Source of the DNA: Stramonita haemastoma
Lineage: Eukaryota > Mollusca > Gastropoda > Neogastropoda > Muricidae
NCBI GenBank assembly: GCA_030674155.1
Contig: CM060337.1
Coordinates: 48,985,259 to 49,015,252, forward strand
Length of the DNA: 29,994 nucleotides
Reading direction: 5' to 3'
Positions 19,411-29,500 of the stretch are shown piece by piece (within the stretch, counting starts at the first letter, position 1; each line of letters opens with the position of its first letter). Under the pieces are notes generated by a model. It was given only the letters and a program-made list of their open reading frames with translations. It did no database searches and was not told the DNA's origin. The position numbers and the translations under genes are program-made.

Positions 19411-19625
19411 TTAACTCCCCTTATGAAGGGAGCCTTTATGAATTTTAGTAATCCCAAAGAAGGCAACGGCATTCTTCTATCATGGGAGACAATTCAAAAG
19501 CTGTGCGCATGCGCGAGAGTTTACTCCCATGACGGCTCAAACCTTTATCAATTTTAGTTGCCCCACAGAAGGCAATAGTGTTCTTCATCAGGGGGAGATC
19601 ATTCGAAAGCGTCGTGCGTTTGTGT
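19411..19625 (+). repeat. Two diverged ~107-bp tandem units
   Basis: Unit 1 has TTAACTCCCCTTATGAAGGG, ATGAATTTTAGTAATCCC and AGAAGGCAACGGCATTCTTC. Unit 2 has TTTACTCCCATGACGG, ATCAATTTTAGTTGCCCC and AGAAGGCAATAGTGTTCTTC. The shared order and spacing show an old tandem duplication. Confidence 0.75.
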
Positions 19626-20363
19626 TGAAGCGGCGTGGGGTACAGGATACTGCAAATACTTGATTGCAGGATCTTGTTTTCTCATATCTATTGTGTTATT
19701 GTTGACAATAGTAGATTATATCAGCGCAGCTGAAAGATTATTGTTACTCACACTTCGACAAAAGTGAGGCGAGACAAAGAAGCAGATTTTTGTTTTGTTT
19801 TGTGAGATCAGATTTTCAGAATTTCCCCTCATCAACTACGATGGACAGAGGTAGCTTGCAAGTGCACTTCTTTGCACACCCTCAAATGGGAGAAGGAAAA
19901 TTAGTTTGTTTTTTTTCATTGCAGGTATTCTACCAAGATCAGTTGTAGATCTATATTTTAGTTTAACAATAGGAAGAGCTGAAGGGGGGGAGGATGATTA
20001 CTTTAGACAGTCCATAAATGGGATAACTCCACCGGGGCTTCAATAATTATGCACAACAAACGAACCAGTCAAAATTATTATATATATTCTATCTTACTTT
20101 CTCAAACCTACAATGGAGAACCGTTTGGTTATGGTGGTTTGCTGCTAGTCGTTAAATTGGATAACTCCGCAGAAACTATAATCAGCAAATGATTTTAGTC
20201 TGTTTTGTAGGCTACGAGATGAGGTAATCATGCCGGAAAATGTGTATCCACGCAGACTGATCGACTGATCGAGCGATTTGTTTTTATTTCCTAGGCTGAT
20301 AGGTAAGTATTTACATACTTTTTAGTTATCCGGCCATTGCTATGAGTAGGGATTTTTTTATTT

Positions 20364-20392
20364 ATATATATATATATATTTTTTTATTATTA

Positions 20393-20439
<47 letters not shown>

Positions 20440-20486
20440 TAATTATTATTATCAATCAATTAATTAATTAATATTATTATTATTTT
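20364..20486. repeat. (TA)n/(ATT)n microsatellite
   Basis: TA, then ATT trinucleotides, then AATT units, within the elongase intron. Confidence 0.95.
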
Positions 20487-20631
20487 TGTGTGTGTGTGAG
20501 AGAGAGACAGAGACAGACAGAGACAGACAGAGATTTCTGCAATTAGGCTAGCTGTCAGCATTTAGCATCAAGATGACCCACATCAAGGTGTGTATGTGGA
20601 CAATGGAAATGTTGTGATGATGTAAACTCAC

Positions 20632-20759
20632 CAGCTGCAGAGAAGTCAGGTACTTCTTCCACCACAGGTAAGGTTGAACTGCCGGCCCCATGGCGGACAG
20701 CATGTAATAGGTGTACATCACCACGTGCACAAAACTGTTGAGGCTCGCGCAGAAGAAGG
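20632..20759 (-). CDS. ELOVL: Very-long-chain fatty acid elongase, penultimate exon
   Basis: The minus-strand acceptor TTGTGGCAG precedes CC (completing an Ala codon), then [20 protein letters not shown] and, later, [14 protein letters not shown]; donor GTGAGT. The LNSFVHxxMYxYY block carries the conserved second His-containing motif region of elongases, and YLWWKKYLT is a family signature. The exon is 128 bp, phase 1 in and phase 0 out. In FFCAS the usual Gly is replaced by Cys. Earlier exons, including the catalytic HxxHH box, are not seen up to the window end; a LINE occupies most of the upstream sequence on the opposite strand and may sit in an intron. Confidence 0.92.
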
Positions 20760-20816
20760 CTGCCACAACCAAACACAGCAATGCATGTATATAGATAAAG
20801 ACCAGCAATATCGACA

Positions 20817-20898
20817 AAACTGCATACACACGGGGACTGCATGAAAAACAACAACACATGAGTGCTTATTCCATTATCCTCGAAATAAAAGAATAAAA
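20817..20898 (-). repeat. Short interspersed repeat (GGATAATGGAATAAGCA family), copy 4
   Basis: On the minus strand: TTTATTTCGAGGATAATGGA, ATAAGCACTC, CATGCAGTCCCCGTGTGTAT. It pairs head to head with copy 5 at 21028-21106 across a poly-A/TA tract. Confidence 0.7.
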
Positions 20899-20899
20899 C

Positions 20900-21002
<103 letters not shown>

Positions 21003-21027
21003 CTAATGAATTTATTATTTTTCCCCC

Positions 21028-21106
21028 TCTTTTATGTCGAAGATAATGGAATAAGCATTTATGTGCTTTTTATTATTATTTTTTTTTTATACATCCGGTT
21101 CCAGTG
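21028..21106 (+). repeat. Short interspersed repeat (GGATAATGGAATAAGCA family), copy 5
   Basis: CTTTTATGTCGAAGATAATGG, AATAAGCATTTATGTGCTTT, a T-rich insert, then ACATCCGGTTCC. It is the most diverged copy. Confidence 0.65.
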
Positions 21107-21197
21107 ATAAAATCACAACTGTAGGCCCAGGAGCATTGTAGTGGGAATCTTTGCTTTTCTATTGCTCTTTATTGATAAACATGAGTTGAGCATGCAT

Positions 21198-21200
<3 letters not shown>

Positions 21201-21279
<79 letters not shown>
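21201..21279. repeat. (CT)n microsatellite
   Basis: A nearly pure CT tract of about 80 bases. Confidence 0.97.
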
Positions 21280-21309
21280 ACCAAGCGAACTTTTTGCATG
21301 CACATCTGT

Positions 21310-21769
21310 GGCACGCATACCTGTGACATATCACGAGCCAGTGGGCATAAAGGACAGAAGGCAGAGTGACATGGACACCTTACCACGGACTTCATCGTTT
21401 GTGCTGTGCTGTTAATGCATGTATGTGTGGTGTATCTCCACCGTCGCCAGTGCCGTCCCTTTGCAATGGGCGAAACCTTTACGCAATGAATTTTGTAAAT
21501 CGTGTATCGTGGACTGTAACAAAAATGGCAAGAGCCAGAGGACTGTACACTTTGTTGCAATCACGTACCTGACTCTGGATCTCTATCTTTGTACCATGAC
21601 GTGGAATCCATGCCATGAAGATCATTTGGGCTGCAACCGTATTTTGTTTCTTGTCGTTTTTGTTCAATATGATTATTTGTATTGTGCCCAATCCCCTTCC
21701 CACTGTCCCCTTGTGAATGGGCTGAAAAGCTTAGATCACAATAAACGATTGTCATTGTCATTGTCATTG

Positions 21770-21772
<3 letters not shown>
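21310..21772 (+). mobile_element. LINE 3' UTR remnant ending in (TTGTCA)n
   Basis: A GC-balanced stretch ends GGGCTGAAAAGCTTAGATCA, then CAATAAACGATTGTC with three or more TGTCAT units. A near-terminal AATAAA followed by short tandem repeats is typical of CR1/L2-like 3' ends. No coding motif is visible in it, so it is a 5'-truncated copy. Open frames here (for example from 21419) are not convincing genes. Confidence 0.5.

Positions 21773-21853
<81 letters not shown>
21772..21853. repeat. (CT)n microsatellite
   Basis: A pure CT tract of about 80 bases, directly 5' of the large LINE and 3' of the LINE tail remnant. Confidence 0.97.
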
Positions 21854-21856
<3 letters not shown>

Positions 21857-21978
21857 GATCATGGCATGAAGAAGTTGATGGTGTCAGAAGCTCTGTCATA
21901 AATTGCTAATTAAGCCAATTAGCACCAAAGTAAGACATTTGATATAGGTACCACAGTGACTGTGACAGTTTCCTGATC

Positions 21979-24216
21979 ATGCCGATGTCAGTTTTGTCAT
22001 GGAGGACAACATGTGGAGTTTTTTATTGGACATTTCATAATTTCATGCTGGAAAGAGTATATACAATATATTCAATCCATCAACACAAGCCCATGCGCAT
22101 TACGCTTTGTTTACCAGTGAGCTTAGCCCGCACTTGTCTTGCTGTTTTTCTGCTGTTGACTTTGTGCTCACACACTTTGCCAACCTCAGTTGCAGCTGAT
22201 GGGTGGAAGGAACTTGAAAAGATGAACAGCTATCAAAGACAAACTGCCACTGTCACAGATAGTTTTGCTTGGGTGAAGATGCTTGCAGTGACTCTGAGAC
22301 TGAGCATGATAAAACAAGCTGTGTTTTGTGGCCGGAAGCAAAGGAGACTGTACATTTATGTGACACTGATTCAGATGGAGAGCTTGAAGCAAACAGTGAC
22401 TATCTGTGAGATGGTGTTCCTTGTGAGATTTCTCCTGGCATGTGGGGACATCGAAGCAAATCCAGGACCAACACAACATGACATTGTTCGAAGGTTAGTG
22501 CAAAATGAGCTACTGTTGGCTAGTGTCACTCAGGAGCAAAACAAAGCACTTCAACGTGAAAAAACACTCACAGAAAACATTAATTTCTTGAAGGAAGAAG
22601 TTAATCGCCTTGAGCTTTTAGTGAGGAAAAACAATCTCAAATTCTTAGGCTTACATGAAGGCCCTAGTGACTCGCAAGAGATGTGTGCGCAGAAACTAGT
22701 TGACTTACTCAATGAAGCAGGACATTTTTCAGTACCATTCTCCACCACTGACATCCAAGAAACAAACAGAATCAGGGGAGGGGGGCGGACTGGCCCTCGA
22801 CCATTGATAGTACGGTTTTCCCAGTGGAGGGACAAAGTGGGAATCCTTCAAGACAGATCCCTGCGTGACAACCTGAGATCACATGGAATCCGTGTGGCAA
22901 ACGACCTCACACGACAGCAGTCAGCACAGCTAGCCGACCTACGGAAACAAGGTATTCATGGATATTTCATCAATGGCAAGCTCAAAACGACGCATGGTGC
23001 ACGAGGTAGGAATTTCCTTTCAACACCCTTGAACAGACAAAGTGTTTCCCCAAACTCCATCATTAGGAGCAACACAGACAAAAGCAGCAACCTGCACCAT
23101 GAAGGAATGTATAGCAGCAGACACCCCATGGGCCCCAACACAGAGAGTCACAGGATAGATTGTGAAGTCGAAAGTTTTCTGGGTGACAATGGTGCCCCCT
23201 ATCCAGCAGACCTGACCAGACCTGACCTGACCAGTGCCGCCATGACTCCACGCCCTGCAGTGAATGCAGACTTCAAAGACAGAGCCTTCAGTGCACTGTA
23301 CGAACCTGTATCCAGCACGGAGTGCTTCTCTGATGACACAGTCTCTGCCTCTGCTGCCTCTGCTGGAAGTGAGACTGGTGATACTGGCTCAAACTATTCA
23401 GAACCAGATTTTGAAGAGATGAGCATGGTGACGTGGAAAACAGCAGAAGATGAGATGCCAGAGGAATCAGACCAGGAATTAGATCCGAATCTCATGGGTG
23501 CTGATCTCGGTAGGGCCCATCTCAACATGGAAAGTGGACTTGCAGATCAACAGCATCAACAGGAAAATCCTTGTGCACACTGTAGACCATCACAGACAAG
23601 TGTTCTTACAAACCAACCACAGGCAGGGAATGATTTCCACGTGTGCCAGGGACAGTGTCAGGAACATACCTTCAAACAAATAAGCCATCCGTTTGCAGCA
23701 GCTGATATGGACTTCTTCCAATGTCAGAAGACTGCCCACCAAGACCCTTGTCAGCCCACAGGAGCTGTTTCTGCTGACCAGATACATCCAGGGAAGGGTG
23801 TTCTCCCTCTCTCCGGCAAGTATCGCACTCAACCAAAAACAAGCCAACAGAGCCAAGAGACTCATGCAGAGTGGAAACAACCCCAAACCAGGCAACCCAT
23901 GAGCCATCCACAGACCAGAGTGAGAAAGACCCATGTCCAGGCAGATGTTTACCCAAACCATAGCCAACCCCAGGATATTCCCGTACCAGATCACCCCCAT
24001 GGTGTCCTGGACTTGGAGAATGGGTATCCAGAACTTGTTCACCTGGAGCAGAATCATTCCTTGGGTCGTCTACATGCCGGGACAGAGAAGAGTCAGCCTA
24101 TGGAGGAGACCCCCCAAGACCAGAGCCAATCTCTTCCCAAGCCGGGAGAGAGACAGCTTCAGAATGGTGTTACTGCAAACAAACATCGAACCCCAAGCCA
24201 GACAAGCCACAGGTAG
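21979..24216 (+). CDS. LINE ORF1: 2A-linked N-terminal module, coiled coil, L1-ORF1p-like domain
   Basis: A 745-codon frame. Residues 1-163 form an N-terminal module with a hydrophobic stretch (about 41-65; RTCLAVFLLLTLCS) that resembles a signal peptide if translation starts at Met39. It ends in a 2A motif (CGDIEANPGP, residues 155-164). After it come a coiled coil (about 175-218), an RRM-like part (about 219-285; NLKFLGL, ETNRIRG, RPLIVRFSQWRDK) and a basic C-terminal part (to about 340; GIRVANDL). This matches the L1 ORF1p/transposase-22 fold, an RNA-binding chaperone that coats element RNA. From about residue 345 on it is low-complexity and rich in S, Q, P, D and E. The frame ends at TAG 24214-24216, but similar sequence continues in other frames, so this stop may be a frameshift product. 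The start is uncertain; Met1, Met3 and Met39 are candidates. Confidence 0.82.
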   Translation: MPMSVLSWRTTCGVFYWTFHNFMLERVYTIYSIHQHKPMRITLCLPVSLARTCLAVFLLLTLCSHTLPTSVAADGWKELEKMNSYQRQTATVTDSFAWVKMLAVTLRLSMIKQAVFCGRKQRRLYIYVTLIQMESLKQTVTICEMVFLVRFLLACGDIEANPGPTQHDIVRRLVQNELLLASVTQEQNKALQREKTLTENINFLKEEVNRLELLVRKNNLKFLGLHEGPSDSQEMCAQKLVDLLNEAGHFSVPFSTTDIQETNRIRGGGRTGPRPLIVRFSQWRDKVGILQDRSLRDNLRSHGIRVANDLTRQQSAQLADLRKQGIHGYFINGKLKTTHGARGRNFLSTPLNRQSVSPNSIIRSNTDKSSNLHHEGMYSSRHPMGPNTESHRIDCEVESFLGDNGAPYPADLTRPDLTSAAMTPRPAVNADFKDRAFSALYEPVSSTECFSDDTVSASAASAGSETGDTGSNYSEPDFEEMSMVTWKTAEDEMPEESDQELDPNLMGADLGRAHLNMESGLADQQHQQENPCAHCRPSQTSVLTNQPQAGNDFHVCQGQCQEHTFKQISHPFAAADMDFFQCQKTAHQDPCQPTGAVSADQIHPGKGVLPLSGKYRTQPKTSQQSQETHAEWKQPQTRQPMSHPQTRVRKTHVQADVYPNHSQPQDIPVPDHPHGVLDLENGYPELVHLEQNHSLGRLHAGTEKSQPMEETPQDQSQSLPKPGERQLQNGVTANKHRTPSQTSHR
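22432..22470 (+). other. 2A ribosome-skipping motif in ORF1
   Basis: It encodes LLACGDIEANPGP (residues 152-164), matching the D-[VI]-E-x-N-P-G-P consensus of 2A peptides, including the preceding hydrophobic residues and Gly. Known 2A elements prevent peptide-bond formation between the last Gly and Pro. That would release residues 1-163 as a separate product and leave Pro164 as the N-terminus of the RNA-binding part. Confidence 0.85.
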
Positions 24217-26506
24217 CTTTGTGGAGAGAATGCCTAAAAAACAAGTGTCAAGGAGTGCCTCTCAAAGCCAGAACCAGCAATGCAGTGGGTCAGAGAAAGA
24301 GCAATCCAAGAAAGGTACTCTACCAAGCCAATCCCATGCCAAGCCAAATCAGGAAACCAGCTCAAGGGGAAGACTGGCACAAGCCAACACCAGTGCCGAG
24401 GAAGGACAGGAGGAAGCCATATTAGCAAACAAGCTTGTTCAAGTCAGTACTGGACACAAGCTGGTGCAATTACAAGCTATCAACAGGAGAGCTGTCCTGG
24501 TGTGATAGGCCATTCACACACCAGACCTGAAATGAGTCTGCCCAAAAGTACTGCAGAAGAAAAACATCAATCCTTCACCAGGCCAGGAAGGAACCAGCCC
24601 CTGGAGGATGCTCCACCAGGTCAGCTTGAGGCCAGACCAGGGAGAAGCCAGCCAGAAGAATACTGTCCCCAATCCGAACCAGGGTGTAGCCAGTCTATAG
24701 AGGGCGCCCTGGTGTACCAGAGAAAGCTTCAAGCCAGACAAGGAGGAGGTTGGTCCCAAAAGAGTGACACATCAAAGTGGAGCCTGCCGGTGTCCAGTCC
24801 AAGGAGCCACAAGTCACAGGAGGGTGTTCTGCCCAGTCCAAGGAGCCACAAGTCACGGGAGGGTGTTCTGCCCAGTCCAAGGAGCCACAGGTCACGGGAG
24901 GGTGTTCTGCCCAGTCCAAGGAGCCACAAGTCACGGGAGGGTGTTCTGCCCAGTCCAAGGAGCCACAAGTCATGGGAGGGTGTTCTGCCCAGTCCAAGGA
25001 GCCACAAGTCACGGGAGGGTGTTCTGCCCAGTCCAAGCCACCTCAGAACTGAGGCAGGGGGGTGGGGTTCCAGGACAGTGTTTTGCAAGACCAGGACTTT
25101 TTACACTCCAGTCATGGAGGAAGTCTACCAAGGGAAGGTGCCTCACTGAGTCAGCCTCATGGAAGACACGGGAGAAGAAGACCCTGTGAGGGCATCCCAT
25201 CAAACCAGAAGCAGACCCACACCAAACAGAGAAGAGGGCAACTTATGAAAGATGTTCTGATGGGACAAAACCAGACACATGCTATGCCAGGTGAACTCCA
25301 GCCCAGTGAGGTTGTTTCTTCAGACCAAAGACATCCTGATGCCAGTTTGAAGCAAAGCCTACCCCAGAAGGATGCATTTTCAGGTCGCAGTTTTCCCATG
25401 CCCAAGCCCAAAAGGAGCCAGACAATGAAATGTATCCCTCCAGACCAATATCAGCCCCAGCGTCATCACTACATGGCATCAAGGAAATCTCAACCCAAAG
25501 AAGGCAGTTTTCTAGACCAGAATCAATGCCAACTTGGGCTAGGAATGAACCAAGAAAGAGAAGGTTCCAGTCAGAAAAGGCATCAACCCCAGATCAACTT
25601 TCCAACCCAGAGCCAACTCCAGACAGGGACAATGACAACCGGGTCTTACAGCACCGTGAACACAAATCAGGGCCCTGATGGTACGTGTCGGACACAGAGC
25701 CAACCCCATGATGAGCATGAAAGGGAGCAGCACATGGAAAGTGTACTACTAGACCCGCCTTGGACTGAACCATCTCAGCAGCAACTGCAAGAGAAAACAG
25801 CAATGGACCGGTCCACAGAGGTGGACTCACTGGAAAAGGACCAGTTGTGGGAGCATGCTTGCATAGGACAAGACCAGCTACAAAGAAGGACTTTGACCAG
25901 CCAGCAACAGCCCCACAGCAGTGCCTCCTCAGATCTGGACCAGCGCAAGGAAGACCCCACAACTAGCCATTGTCTACGGGATAAACAGACTTTGCCTGAT
26001 CAAACGCCACCATTCTCTGCGTTCCCCAGTGACCGTACCTTTTCTGTCACTAATCCAGTGCTTATGATGGAAAGGCCCGCACAAGAAAAGACAACGCCAG
26101 GATCTCAGCCATCTGATGTCCAAGCTGACTACGCACACGAGCCAGCCAGAACGCAATTACCAGTATGTCCAGGGAACAACACATACAGTGAAGCAGTCAG
26201 ATGCGTGCCCTCGACCAGAGACACAGAGAGTGAGGTGCCTGTGCCAGCTGAAGATGCTCCGACCCAGTCTGCCAGCCATCAAGGAACAAAAGCCCTGACG
26301 TAGCCACATCAACACTGAATGCCATGGCAACTACCTTTTCACCAAGACAGATGCGTTGTCAACGTGCTTGTACTTACAAGCAACCTGGTATCCAGTCCTG
26401 GCTAGCGCCCAAAGCAAACACAAGTGCGAAAAAAGTTGGTAAAAGAACAAAAAGAAATCTGACCAATGTCACAAGAAAGACTACTGCTGCAGGAGCTAAA
26501 AGATAG
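24217..26506 (+). pseudogene. LINE ORF1 C-terminal repeat region, frame-disrupted
   Basis: Continuation of ORF1 as a Q/S/P/K-rich repeat protein spread over several frames. It is in frame 2 from about 24200 (SASQSQNQQCSGSEKE), frame 1 from about 24430 to 25050, frame 3 from about 25062 to a TAG at 26303, and frame 2 again for the basic tail at about 26300-26506 (KKVGKRTKRNLTNV). The change near 25060 coincides with a G-rich run, a likely indel site. Degenerate units of about 20 residues recur: a basic residue, SQP, an acidic residue, then DQxQ and PG (SQPMEETPQDQSQ; NQPLEDAPPGQ; LQPSEVVSSDQ; SQPKEGSFLDQNQ). The final frame-2 tail is in the same frame as ORF2, separated by a TAG and 18 bases. 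Either the copy is decaying or base errors hide one very long ORF1. Confidence 0.65.
24796..25029 (+). repeat. 39-bp tandem repeat inside ORF1, six copies
   Basis: Units start AGTCCAAGGAGCCACAAG at 24796, 24835, 24874, 24913, 24952 and 24991, with a partial seventh at 25030. Each encodes the 13-residue unit SPRSHKSREGVLP with minor changes. The length is a multiple of three, so copy-number change keeps the frame. Confidence 0.97.
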
Positions 26507-26524
26507 GATGGAGGTCAAGGCCCA

Positions 26525-29500
26525 ATGCGTGCTGAAGTAGCTTCCATTTCTTTTTTGTCTTATAATATTGGAGGACTCGCCTCAAAGCTTAATGATGCTG
26601 ATTTTATTCAATATGTAAATAAGTTTGACTTTGTATGTCTCGTGGAAACATTTGTTTCCGATGTTACAACAAATGTATTTTCAAATTTTGTAATGTATGT
26701 TTCGCCTGCAACTAAGGTAGGAAACTTAGGCAGAAAGTCTGGTGGTGTAATAGTTTTGGTTAAAAAGGCCTTTCAAAACTTTGTTGAAAGAGTTGAGTTT
26801 AATAGTAACAATATTATTATTCTAAAACTTTCAAAAAAATTGTGTGAAAGTGATCATAACATTTTTCTTGTGTTTTTGTATTTGCCACCTATAAACTCAC
26901 CTTACTATACAGTTACTGACTTTAATGATGGTATTGAAATTCTTGAGTCATGCCTGCTCCAGATTATTGAGCACAATCAGGATGCTGCATTTATTATTTC
27001 TGGCGATTTTAATGCCAGAACGGCAAACAATCAGCCAATCGAAAAGCAGTCTTTTTATACTTCCAAACAATGGAAAGATGATCTAGATACAGTACAATAC
27101 AGAAATTCCCAAGACCAGGGAGAGAACGATTTTGGTAGAAGGCTGTTAGATTTATGCTCTTTTTATGAACTGTGTTTTCTTAATGGTAATTGTCAAGGGG
27201 ACGAACAAGGTCATTATACATTTATTTCTAGCATGGGCAGTAGCGTAATAGATTATTTCATTATATCACGTGCGATTTTTGATTTGGCAATGAACATGAA
27301 TGTTGGAGAACAGATTTACTCACAACATATGCCAATAACATGTAACATTAGGAGCAGGAATGTTCCTGTTTCTCATTCTCCAAGCACCCAAAACATTGTT
27401 ATAGAGAAGCTTGTATGGGATATTGGGAAATTTGATATATTTAAACAGAACATTTTAAAATGTAAAGATAAGCTTGCGCTAGCGGCAACGTTTGTCAGTT
27501 CTAGTATCAATGAAGCAGTAAGTATGTTTACATCAGTTATGGTAGAAGCTTCATCTTGCATGCAAAAGAAAGTTATAATTACTGACCAGAGACCAAAACA
27601 GAAATGGTTTGACAAAGAATGCAGAAAGGCTAAGATAATCACTAAACAATCACTTAGAAAGTATAGAACAATTTATTGTGATGGAAATAAAAATGACTAT
27701 CTTGTAAAGAGAAAAGAGTATAAAGAGTTGCTAAGAAGAAAATCTGAGGCCTACAAAAATGATATGAAAAATAAGATAATGAATAGTATGCATGATCCCA
27801 AAACTTTCTGGTCTACTTTAAAGTCAATTTCTTCAAAAAGAAATAAGAAAAGAAATATCATATCTAAAGAAGATTGGCTGAAGCATTTTGCAACAGTATC
27901 GGATGCAACAACAGGCAGCCCTCAAAGCAAACAAATAATGCAGGATGGATGTGACCAGAGTGCAGATTTTAATTTACAGTTGAATAGAGAGATTGAGGCT
28001 GATGAGGTTTTGGCGGCTATTAGGCATTTGAAATGTAATAAAGCTGGTGGTCCGGACACTCTGATTCCAGAAGTGTTCATTTACTCTGCTGAGGCCATAG
28101 CACCTTTTCTAACCACTGTATTTAATCAAGCCTTTGTTACTGGGCAGTTTCCTAATTTGTGGACAGAAGCAATTATTCAGCCACTCCATAAAAAGGGAAA
28201 CATAAATGAACCAAATAATTATCGGGGAATATCCCTTTTAAATATATGTAGTAAGTTGTACACCTATGTACTTAACAAGCGCCTGGTTACATGGATAGAA
28301 GAGAATGAAAGTATAGGGGAAGAACAAGCAGGTTTTAGAAAGGACCACTCTACAATCGATCATGTATTTACTCTTTTTGCAGTTATCCAAAAATTCCTTG
28401 CACAGAACAAAAAGCTGTATGTTGCTTTTATTGATTTTAAAAAAGCATTTGACTTCATTTTGCATGCAAAGCTTTGGCCTATTCTCCTAAAACATGGTCT
28501 CAGTGGTAGAATGTTTTATGCAATCCAGAGCATGTACCAGATTGTGAAATATCGTATCAGGTGTAGTAATGGTGAAGGTGTGACTGATTTTCTGTATTCG
28601 CAGAAGGGCCTAAAGCAAGGGGAAATAACCAGCCCTTTACTATTTTCACTACTTATAAACGAATTAGCTGAGGATGTTCTTAACAAGGGAAAGCACGGTG
28701 CCCAAATGTTTCCAGATGTTTATGAACTAATCATCTTACTGTTTGCAGATGACGTTGCACTCATTTCATTTACACCTGTAGGTCTCCAACATCAGTTGAA
28801 CTTGCTAGCAGATAATGCAGATAAACTTGAACTCACAGTAAATCTAGAAAAGTCAAATATTGTTGTCTTCAGAAATGGTGGCTACATTGCCAGCCGGGAA
28901 AGATGGTTATACAAGAACAAAGAAATGAAAATTGTTAACGCATATAACTACCTGGGGATATGGCTTAGTACTCGACTGTCCTTTTCACATTCACTAAATA
29001 AACAAATTGCAAAAGGTAAGGCAGGAGTCATTGAAACTTTTAAAAGTATGTGGGCCCTAGGTGAAATTACACCACCTATTGTGTTCAAATTATTTGACTC
29101 CCAAATAAAACCTATGCTTCTTTATGGGTCTGAGCTATGGGGAACACAAAACGAACGCTGTATCGAAACAGTACATTTGTTTATGCTTAAAAAGCTACTG
29201 AATGTTTCGTCTAAAACACCTAATGACATGGTCTATAGTGAAACTGGTAGACAACCTATATGGATAGATGCAAAAGTAAGTACAATTCGATTCTGGATCC
29301 GTCTCACTAGAATGGAAAATGAAAGACTGCCACGAAAGGCCTACAACATGCTCCTTAATATGAACGATAATCGCAAGGGCAACTGGGTCTCAGATGTTGA
29401 AAAGAATTTGTGTATCTTTGGATTTGGTTTTGTTTGGCTAAATCAGGGGGTGGAACATGTGAAATGGTTTCTACGTGTGTATAAAGAACGTTTGTCTGAT

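Larger units (their letters stand above)
18640..20540. other. Elongase intron, non-coding
   Basis: It contains a short GA microsatellite (18802-18828), a diverged tandem pair (19411-19625), T-rich runs and an ATT/TA tract (20364-20486). No exon on either strand was found. Confidence 0.5.

Noticed and set aside
21419..21901. 160-residue plus-strand frame
   Set aside because: It spans a LINE 3' tail with AATAAA and TTGTCA repeats and then a CT microsatellite; no protein family is recognisable.
24796..25037. CRISPR-like array
   Set aside because: Units are contiguous with no spacers, coding and in-frame within a LINE in an animal genome.
24695..25088. Minus-strand frames of repeated GLGRTPSRDLW-type residues
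   Set aside because: They are the reverse-strand shadow of the 39-bp array, whose length divisible by three keeps all frames open.
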